Assembly (NCBI RefSeq): GCF_026151205.1
Contig: NC_087077.1
Location: 7,679,983-7,743,982, forward strand
DNA length: 64,000 nucleotides
Reading direction: 5' to 3'
Origin: Bolinopsis microptera
Lineage: Eukaryota; Ctenophora; Tentaculata; Lobata; Bolinopsidae
Positions 37,127 to 46,300 of this stretch are shown here, one piece after another (within the stretch, counting starts at the first letter, position 1; the number at the start of each line of letters is the position of its first letter). The notes under the pieces were generated by a model. That model was not told the DNA's origin. It saw only the letters and a program-made list of their open reading frames with translations, and made no database searches. The position numbers and the translations under genes are program-made.

Positions 37127-39469
37127 TTTTTTTTTTTTTTTTTTTTTTTAAGAGAGGCTGGGCCAAGATAGCCCACGAGAGGATAGCATTGAGATGCTCT
37201 GCCTACCTCTGGGTTGTGGCAACCTTGGGGAAGGTTGCCGGTGAAATCAGAGTGATTGGTGGAGGATGGTGTAAGATGATATATGAGTCAAAATGATACG
37301 CTTAAATGCCAGCTGGGTTTGGAAAAGTAAAACGAGACGAGACAGCATATGAGCTAATACTTTAAGTCACCCCGGTCTGATCCAGCTCTTCCGGCACAAT
37401 TAAGCGTTTGGTGCGGTTTGCGAAATTGACAATTGTGGTGATGTGTTGGTTGTCGAATATGTCATTGACAGAGAGGTAGTAGTCCTGGAAATATTGACCT
37501 CTAATTTGGGCAATAGCTGGACACTGTCCAAGGAAGTGTGAGACAGTTTCCTCTCCATCGCCGCACATAGGACAAGCACTGGTGTTTGATTTGCAAATGG
37601 TGTGAAGGTGTTTGTTTAAGCCGCAGTGACCCGTGATGAGGTGAACTGCAGTTCTGTAATCTTGTCTGTTTTTGCTGAGTGTAGTGTTGAGGTTTTTGAT
37701 GATTTTGGCATGCTTGTGGCCGAGTGTCAGTTTGGTGTGTCTGGGACCGTCAGTTAACCAAGTTTCCTGATTCAGTCTGTTGACTTTGTTGTCGATTTGA
37801 CGCTTGATGTAGGATTGTGGAATTGGACACTTCAAAGTGGATTCACTGGTTGTACCAAGCTTGGCCAGCTCATCTGCTTTTTCGTTCCCCCACAATCCGA
37901 TGTGTGCTGCAATCCATCGTATCTCTAGCGTGTTGTTGGATCCGAGTGCATTAAGAGAGTCGTAACAGTCTCTTGTAGTTCTACTTCGCGTTGAAAGCGC
38001 AGAGATAGCTTGTATAGATGAGAGACTGTCAGACCATATGATGATATGTGTGTTGGTATAGGTAGAGAGATATTTGCAAGCTTCAATGATGGCGGTGAGC
38101 TCTGTTTGGTAAACAGTGCAATAATCAGGGAGCTTGAATGATCTTTCTTCAAGGGTGGTGTTATTGTTGTCAGTTGTGATGATATAGCCAGCCCCGCATC
38201 CTGAGTCTGTGAGTGACCCGTCAGTGTAGCAGGTGATCGTTTCACTGGTAATGTTGTCGATGGTGTTTTGAAGTGAATTTCTATATTCAGTGGTATCGGC
38301 TCCAGGAGTTGTGACGGTGAAGTGCCGTCCCAGCATCATGGTTGGTGTTGTTAGGTCTCTCGTTGCTCTAGGTGGGATAATGAGGTCTGCCATGAATTGT
38401 TTGTTGATAGTGGTATGATTTTTGATAGTTCCCTTCCTGAAAGCGATAGTTTCAAGAGTGAGGCTGCCATAAGCTTGTAGCCTGGCCGCACCCTTTGCTG
38501 CTTCGCCTTGCAGGAACAGTATGATGTCAGAAGTGTCGGTGAGGTGATTCAATGCGATAAAAGGTGTGCTTGGCATGGCACCAGACATCATTCTGAGTGC
38601 CAATGCCTGAACACGTTTGAGTTTCTTCGCGTTATAGTCCGTTTGAGTGGCCCTGATCCATATACTACAGCAGTAGGATAGGATTGGACGGATGACAGCC
38701 GTGTACATCCATTTGCATGTTTTGGGGCTCATACCCCATGTGGGGCCGACAGCTCTTCGACATTGCATGAGGGATGCCGTGGCTTTTTTGGTGGTGTTGA
38801 TGATATGTTCATTGAAGTTGAGTTTGCTGTCCAAGGTCACTCCTAGAAATTTAGCAGACTTGGAAAGACCTATAATGTTGTTGCCAACTGTTATAATAGG
38901 TCTTAGAGTCCACTTACTATTCCAGGTAAACATGACTATCTGAGTTTTAAGGGCGCTAATAGATAGCTCTTTGGTTCTGCACCAATTTTCTATCGTTTTA
39001 ATAGTTTTGCATGTTCGGTCCCAGATGATGTCTAAATCATCCCCTTCCGCTAGAGACAACAGATCATCCGCAAAGGCTTGCAGGTAACCCGGGATGTCTT
39101 TTGCGGTAAAGGAAAGGAGATCGTCGACTACCAGGTTCCAGAGAAAAGGAGAGAGAATGCCTCCTTGGGGGCAACCTCGCCTGATCCGTACCCTTCTCGA
39201 CTTATCCTTATGATTTAGTGTGATGAATCGATTGGTTACCATGTTGATGATCCACTGTGCTGTAGCCAAGTCCACTTTCGTAGCCTTGACTGCTTCAGAG
39301 ATAGCCTTGAACGAGACATTATCGAAGGCGCCCTCTATATCTAGAAAGACACCTAGGACATATCCTTTCTTGGCTATTCTGCGCTCAATGGTGTGAGTAA
39401 CTTTATGAAGTGCCGCTTCTGTGGAGCAGCCCTTCTTAAAGCCGAATTGTCGTTTGTTGATATCATTAG
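37127..39469 (-). mobile_element. RNase H-bearing LINE (I/R1-like), 5'-truncated, inserted in a minisatellite
   Basis: A minus-strand element with a poly(A) tail (T run at about 37127-37149). Its 5' end breaks inside the RT domain at about 39469. The 9-bp CTACACACT occurs at 37118-37126 and 39470-39478, consistent with a target duplication made in the 22-bp array. RNase H plus a C-terminal CCHC finger points to the I/R1 side of the non-LTR tree. Confidence 0.88.
37362..39468 (-). CDS. RT - RNase H - zinc finger polyprotein fragment
   Basis: The open frame reads from the truncated 5' end to a stop at 37362, about 701 codons. Order: GFKKGCSTEAAL, VFLDIEGAFDN (motif A Asp), GCPQGGILSPFLWNLVVDD, LQAFADDLLSL (catalytic ADD), KFLGVTLDSKLNF, then RNase H with CYTDGSLTDSGCGAGY, QTELTAIIEA, IIWSDSLSSIQA and AHIGLWGNEKADELAK (the D-E-D-D catalytic set). 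It ends with a CPMCGDGEETVSHFLGQC finger. The frame has no stop, so the insertion is probably fairly young despite the truncation. Confidence 0.92.
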
Positions 39470-39550
39470 CTACACACTGTTACCATAGCAACTACACACT
39501 GTTACCATAGCAACTACACACTGTTACCATAGTAACCACACACCGTTACC
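39470..39550. repeat. 22-bp minisatellite, right block
   Basis: About four units of CTACACACTGTTACCATAGC type, continuing the array found left of the inserted LINE. Confidence 0.9.
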
Positions 39551-39555
39551 AGGAA

Positions 39556-39963
39556 CGAGAGCGAGGGTCGACAAGGGGCTATTGCGATGCAATCTGGACG
39601 AGAGTCCAGGCTGGCTCCCTAAGTTCCAACCTCTCGGTACTGCAAACGATACATTTTCTAATCCTGATCACCCATATCCAAGTTACAGTTATACAATAAA
39701 ATTACAATCTCATCGTACTCACATCTCTTGAGTTAAGCGCAAAGCGTCACTATAGGACCTTCGCGATGCGAACCAGACACATAGTCTGGACTGGTACCTC
39801 AGACGCTAACGTGAAACTTACAGAGTATATAACAACTTACTCTAACGTGAAACTTACAGAGTATATAGGATATAACAACTTACTCGGGCGTAAGGAGTCG
39901 ATACGGAGCTATTGCGATGCAATCCAGGCAAGTGTCTGGACTGGCTCCTAAAACTCCAAACGC
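39556..39963 (+). other. Three diverged copies of a conserved three-way-junction fold
   Basis: Copies are at 39556-39636, 39743-39807 and 39888-39963. Each has an outer stem (CGAGAG/CTCTCG; AGCGTC/GACGCT; GCGT/ACGC with GGAGT/ACTCC) and an inner stem (GGGGC/GCTCC; AGGACC/GGTACCT; GGAGC/GCTCC). Next is a hairpin with GAT triloop (ATTGC/GCAAT or TTCGC/GCGAA). Directly stacked on it is a second 6-bp hairpin (CTGGAC/GTCCAG; CCAGAC/GTCTGG; CCAGGC/GTCTGG), followed by an ACTG-like joint. Stem sequences differ between copies while pairing is kept. I do not recognise the class. The strand is chosen by its position before A15, not by proof of transcription. Confidence 0.6.
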
Positions 39964-40005
39964 TCGGGCGAGCGGCATGACAACTCTGATAAAAAAAAAA
40001 AAAAA

Positions 40006-40701
40006 CTTGAACCTCTGTTCAAAGCACAGAAAATGTGTGCCCGCATAATGTTTGGAGATAAAGAAGCATACTTGGATAAATTTAAAACTAGTGCACGATG
40101 CAGACCCTACGGGGAGCAAATCCTGGGCAAGGAATTCTACAGAAAGGAGCATACAAAACCCCTCTTCAACACTCATGAAATCATGAATGTGCATAATCTG
40201 TACTTCTACCATTGTATTAATGACATCTTCAAGGTCTTGAAATATAGAACCCCTATATCACTATACTCCCTCTTTGAAACATCTGGCAGACTTGGCAAAG
40301 AGACACTAATTCTCACACCTAAACCATCAGACAGCTACATATACAGAGCAGGGACAATATGGAATACAGTACGACAAAATCTCATGCTAACTACATTCAC
40401 CTGTTATAAGCCCAATCACCTCAAATCATCCATAAGAATCACCATCACTCACACTCAAAAGGAAGGAGAACCAAATGACTGGAACTTAGCTTTAAACAGC
40501 GTTCGACAAAATTCAAAAACTTTAAAATTGACCTTGCCTAGATTACTTAAGCTTGAAAAAGCGGTAATATCTCAGCAAAATATAACTTGCAGCAGCCCCA
40601 TACCTTGTCATGAACATAATATCGAAACTACCTCTGTGATCACATCTTTCTCTGGGTGCAAAATGAATATTATATATATAATAGGTTTATTAGTTTTATA
40701 G
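40006..40701 (+). pseudogene. 5'-truncated LINE fragment (C-terminal domain)
   Basis: Begins abruptly after an A15 run with LEPLFKAQKMCARIMFGDKE, matching LEPIFKTQKKCIRILFGERE of the LINE ORF2 at 26450-29803. It continues through FYRKEHTKPLFNTH, IYRAGTIWNTVRQN and further. Only the region after the RT palm is present, so it is a dead 3' fragment of a related but distinct family member. Confidence 0.88.
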
Positions 40702-41230
40702 AAATTTAAAAGTTCTATAGAAATTTATTATATAAGGATTATAAACATTTTATTTGTGTGTTTTGTGTTATGCATTTTTATACCGATTTTAGAAGAGATT
40801 TTTATAGAATGTTAGAAGTGCAGTAGGGTCAGTTTCAGACGAATTAAGCATAAATGACATCACTGCCATGTCTGAAGTGGTTTGTAAATGGGCCATTATA
40901 AGCCCCAAGCGTTTTGGTCCCTCATTCCTGCCACTCAGCATTGCCTACTGTAAATTAGAAATTTTTCTAAGATAATAGAGAAACTGACCTTGTCTCACTA
41001 AATTCAACCACTTACCATAATAAAAATACTAACAACCAAATAAAGTTTTTAAATAATTATATACAATCACCAAAAATATTTCCTCAAGTTTACTTCTAGC
41101 TAACTAGTTCGTGGTTTAAGCTCTTATTTTATTTATGATTAAAGGAATGTAAAATAAAACTTTTCGTTTCATTGGTCATTGATTCTTTACAAATAATTAT
41201 CTTACCAAACATACAGTACGCAAAACGAAC
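40702..41230. other. Non-coding AT-rich spacer
   Basis: Probably includes the 3' UTR of the LINE fragment. No other feature is seen. Confidence 0.4.
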
Positions 41231-41560
41231 GTAGATTTCAATTCTTATATAGCGAAATAGCCGAAGTGCGTGGAGGCCGGGGAGAGGGGCTAGCTCCGGC
41301 GCGGCGCGCGCGCCGGGATAGCACCCCAACACGTCAACGCGCAGCAGAGTAGTGGGGTCGGCCACACTACCGAATACACGAGAAGCCAACCCGGGATTTA
41401 TTACCCGCACGGCTATATTATCATGCGCAGTTGAAACCTGGGGGCTCGCCGACCAGGTTCACCGGGTGGAAACTGGAGGCATATATGACTCCCATATCTG
41501 AAAGCAGGTTGGGGGCACTACGGAAAGCTTAGAAGCTCCCGTCACCTACTAACTAACTAC
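41231..41560. other. GC/CpG-rich island of unknown nature
   Basis: A sharp rise in GC (GGCGCGGCGCGCGCGCCGGG near 41300) within AT-rich surroundings. It is followed by a non-coding tract ending CCCGTCACCTACTAAC. It could be the promoter or 5' UTR of a retroelement. No adjacent coding frame supports a host gene. Confidence 0.4.
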
Positions 41561-41896
41561 TAACTATGTATTTATTATAATCATGTGTCTGCTGAAAATC
41601 TTTAAACTTGTGATTAATAGATTTTACAAATGTTTTACATACATTTTTCTCACTTTTTATTATTTGAAAATTCAATTAATTATTATATATATAAATCAAG
41701 CGTTACATTTCAGCCATGCAAAATTACAATGACATATTTTGATATACTAATTGATAAATGGTACTGCAATATAAGTTGCTTAATGTTTGGCCGGATGGCA
41801 ACTAACTAAAAAATAAAAATAAACTTGATTACATAATAATTAATTCGGCTGAACCAACACATAGCTAGAGCCACATTAATGTGGGGCCCTCTAGCT

Positions 41897-42172
41897 CAGT
41901 GGCGTAATGTTGCATGTTGGTGCCTCCCCCCGCCGAATAAGCACCCCCTTATTGGCGCCCCCTCCCCTTTTAGCGCCCCTCCCTAAAATTAGACAAATAA
42001 GGTGATCCTAGAGGATACGCTGGAAAAATCTCTAAACAAATGTGTTTCTAGATCAAAACGCGCAGTTTTGCTAGTACTGCTGTTAAGTTTTTCAAAATTG
42101 TCCTGCATTCAAATAATGATTTGGTGCAATGTTGCCCACCCCCTGGCCCTCCCGCTCAGTGGGGTCAGCTGC
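41897..42172. mobile_element. hAT-type MITE, copy D, truncated
   Basis: Starts CAGTGGCGTAAT and follows the body of copies A and C, but the far end stops near GGGGTCAG without the terminal GTTACGCCACTG, so no target duplication can be shown. Confidence 0.8.
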
Positions 42173-42461
42173 AGTCTGGCAGTGTTGAGTATCATAAGTA
42201 TTTCCCTAACCTTCTTAAATCTTGTTGTTCAGGTATGACATATTTGGAGCTCCGATGGAATGCATATGTGGTTGGAACTTGATGTGATATTCAGTCATAA
42301 CTTGAGGATACTAAGTAACAAGTTATAATATCTGATATCAACAGAATGGGAGAACTGCTCTGTCATGTTGAGTTACTGTCAGACTGTAAACTATGTAGTT
42401 CTTTTGACTACTGAATCCTCAAGAAATAGCATACTTCTTTACTAAGCATACTTCTTTACTA

Positions 42462-42905
42462 AGCAGCAATTGGTTAGAAACCATTCAAATGTAGTGGGGA
42501 TGAAAATTGAAGCAGCAATTGGAGACTGGACTGAATGTTATAAATTTCAAGAAATTTATTTCTTTACTGAGCAGCAAGTGGTTAGAAACCATTCAAATGT
42601 AGTGGGGATGAAAATTGAAGCAGCAATTGGAGACTGGACTGAATGTTATAAATTTCAAGAAATTTATTTCTTTACTGAGCAGCAATTGGTTAGAAACCAT
42701 TCAAATGTAGTGGGGATGGAAATTGAAGCAGCAATTGGAGACTGGACTGAATTCATCTCATGCTAGCTATCAGTAGTATTTCAGTGTAACTATGTTCTAC
42801 ACTGTTAGAAACCATACAAATGCAGTGGGGATGAAAAGTGATGTGATTTGATTTTCAGAGACTATCCCCATTATCTTCTTGGAATTTTCATTCTTTGTTA
42901 AGCAG
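42462..42905 (+). repeat. 108-bp tandem repeat, three copies plus a degenerate fourth
   Basis: AGCAGCAATTGGTTAGAAACC starts units at 42462, 42570 and 42678; a decayed unit begins near 42800. As 108 is divisible by three, one frame stays open and repeats a 36-residue block (NHSNVVGMKIEAAIGDWTEC), but there is no ATG and the fourth unit breaks the frame. Confidence 0.9.
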
Positions 42906-43345
42906 CAACATCTTAAGACAATGAAAAGTTTCACTCTAAAGATGATTACTATGTTTATGTACTCTATTTTCAATTTCAACTATTCATTGTTATTTTCATT
43001 GCTGTGTTGAAAATGTGTTATATTAAAATTGTCATTGATTTCAAATTTTAATGCATTCTTTGCTTTGGAAAACTTTGCGGACTACTGATGACTAAGGTTA
43101 TGCTAAATTAAACATCACATAATTTGGTGACAAAGCGCCGCTAACTTTACCAATCTTTAAACTGACTTTAATCTTAACCAAATTTGTGTCATAACTCCCT
43201 CCTGCTCTGCTATTACTAATCCCACACATATTGCAATTTATGAACCTAAATTTATATGAGCGAGTCTATTTAAATCGCTATTCTGTAACTTTATATCCAC
43301 TAACACATACTGTTAAATTATAGCTTGCTTGTACCCCTACGTGTT
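42906..43345. other. Upstream flank of EIF3B
   Basis: AT-rich sequence expected to hold the EIF3B promoter and 5' UTR. No distinct core promoter motif can be called. Confidence 0.4.
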
Positions 43346-46300
43346 ATGGTGGCTTTATGCCTCGATGAAGAGGAAGTCCCCAACTATCATGAGGATGACC
43401 AGTATGAAGCACAAAAACTTGTCGATGAAATGGACGATGACAGTAAGTTTAATGAATTGTATCAAATGACTTGTACTATATCTGTACATAGATAATTTCA
43501 ACTTTTAGCCAAGAATATGAAATACCGAAATAAGAATTTGTGATAAATGTCGAAGGATTTATTTAGTTCAACTTAGATTTACGTTTATTAGGCAAAGTGC
43601 TTGCGCTCATTAAAACATTTCTTTCAGCTTTGATCAGTGATATTCTAGATAACCGACCTCACTCCAGTGAAACGGTAAAGATTTTTATCATATTTTTATC
43701 GTATTTTTATCTCCTGATGAAAAGGGGTTTAGTCGAAATTATTGATTTTTTATTTGAAATGGTTCCTTTTCACTGATAAAAATTGCAAAAAATTTATAAT
43801 TTCAGATAGAAAATGTTATTATAGTAGATAACATTCCTGTGACGGATTCCTCGAAACTGGTGAAACTCACGAATGTCCTTCTGAAGATCTTTAGTAAATG
43901 TGGCAAAGTGGAAACTCATCACATACCCCTGGATGAGAACTCGAAAACTAAAGGGTATGTTCTCCTCATCACTTATTTATTGCTATTGTTAATCTTGATA
44001 TTAATAATAGTTGAGCATAAACATTTGTTGGAAAAAGTGATATTTCGGATAAAGGTATGTGCAGTGGAATCTGTGAGACTGTTAACTAGTATTGTTCCAA
44101 GGCAGTTAGGCAGAGTTATTACAACACAATAATATACTAGAGCTTAACAATAAGATTGATTTGTACTTTATTCAAAACAATTTGGAAAGAAATTTTGGCC
44201 ATTTAATTTCGTATTGCAAATTATTGGGGGGGGGGGGGGGGGGGGGCATCCAGCATCAACCTCATAAATACCTATTATTCGGTATTCCCTCCGATTTCAA
44301 AATAGGTATAGGTATTTATGTATATTTATGGTTCTTTAAAGGTTTTGTTGTTTTTCAGTATTTTTCCCACTTTTAACATAATATAAGGGGGGGGGGGGGG
44401 GGGGGGGGGGGCCAACCATATTAAAGTATATTAAAGTATATCCCCGGGTCAAAATCGGAAAAAATCCTACATTTTAATATACTTTAATATACCTACAATT
44501 AGAAGATTTATATTCTTCGTTAAGATTTACATGATGAACTATATTTTTCACTCAGATTCGCAAGATAAGCCTGTTTTAGGACTAATACATGAATTTCCAT
44601 CCAGATTGGTCAAAAATTGGCTGAGCTATGAGCTTTAAAAAATATGCCCATATTTGGGCATACGCTTTTGTCCAAATTCGCTTTTGCCCAAATTCGATAA
44701 AATTTCAATACTTTTTAATGAGACTAACTCTATGTGAAAGATATAACTCAGTGTTTGTTGGATATAGTGGATACTAAGTAAAAAGACCTCCATGAACAAA
44801 ATTGGGAAAATTGCACATAATATCTCGGTTCAGAATACTAGCCAAAATTACTTCATTAAAATTGAATTAACTCCATCAGTTTTCAATATTTTTTCAAGAA
44901 CTTTTTGGAATCGATTAAGGATTGCATTTCAAGCTTATTTTGGGCAACAATTTTTGATGTAGGCCTCCAAGGAGATAGGGATATATTAAAGTATATTAAA
45001 GTATATTAAAGTATATTAAAGTATATCCCCGGGTCAAAATCGGGAAAAATCCTACATTTTAATATACTTTAATATGGTTGGCCCCCCCCCCCCCCCCCCA
45101 ATATAATATTCAATTCTATTCATAGTGTTAGCTGTTTTAAAGTGTTTTTACTGCACGAGGGGGTTGATATCAAGTTTTAAAACCAATTTATTGGGGTTGG
45201 GAAAAATTGGATTTTTTGCCTTTGTGTACCTTAAACTTGAGTTGTATAGGGTTTTTAATTTGATGCAAAGAACCTCGGATTTCGTCTCGACTCTCAACTA
45301 AACTTTGGTGAGCAAATCAAGCAACTTAAAACATCGTGTTTTCTGAAACTAAGAGACCTTGCTAAGATGAAAACATTCCTCACAACCAAACAGATGGGAA
45401 CACTGACTCAAGCAATTGTAATCTCATCGCTTGACTACTGCAATGCGCTTTACTATGGTTGTAGTCAAGCCTCAATTACGCAGCTGCAGAACATTCAGAA
45501 CCGAGCATGCCGTCTGGTTTTTGGATTAAAGAAGAGAGACTCAGTCGAAGAGAAGCTCAAATCCCTTCATTGGCTCAAGGTGAAGGAAAGGATTGAGTTT
45601 AAGTTATGTTTACTGATTTTCAAAGCAGTCAATGGTGTTGCTCCTGCATATCTGTGTGATCTAGTAACATTTGTTAGTTCGAGTAGCAGAAGAACTTCCT
45701 CCTTACACCTACCTGTCGGATCTACAAGATCGCACCCAAGAGCGTTTCAGACTGTTGCTCCGAAAATCTGGAACCAACTACCAATTGAAATTAAGACTTG
45801 TTCTGATGTTGATCTGTTCAAAACATTATTAAAAACTCACCTGTTTAAGAAAAGTTATGGCATGAGCGATTAATTGACAATATAACTTTATGTTATTTGC
45901 TTAAACTGTTTAGGATGCAACCTAATGTCATGATCTTTTTGAACTTATTAGCAATTAGACTGTTAGCTCGCTTCATAAGCATGTCATCTTCGTTCCAAAA
46001 CTTTTTATGTCCTATTCATACACTCCTTGATAGTTATCTTGATCTAGTATCTTTGTTTCACACAATAGAGCATAAGTTTTGTGGTTTATCCACTGGGCTT
46101 AGAGTTTGTGTTTAAGCTACCAAATTTTATTATTATTATTATTATATGAACAGTTCAAACTATCAAAAGGTTGCTTATATAGAAGTTTCTGAACATTTTG
46201 AACAACAATTAAAAATATTTCCAAAATAAATTCAATGTAATCGAAAATTTTAAAGGTAAAATCTTGTCATGAGATTTTCACCTAAAACTTAAAAAAATCA

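Noticed and set aside
39556-39963. Hammerhead ribozyme
   Set aside because: No CTGATGA or GAAA core on either strand; the junction layout is different.
42470-42766. Protein with 36-residue repeats
   Set aside because: No ATG start, the fourth unit breaks the frame, and no splice evidence; treated as a tandem DNA repeat.
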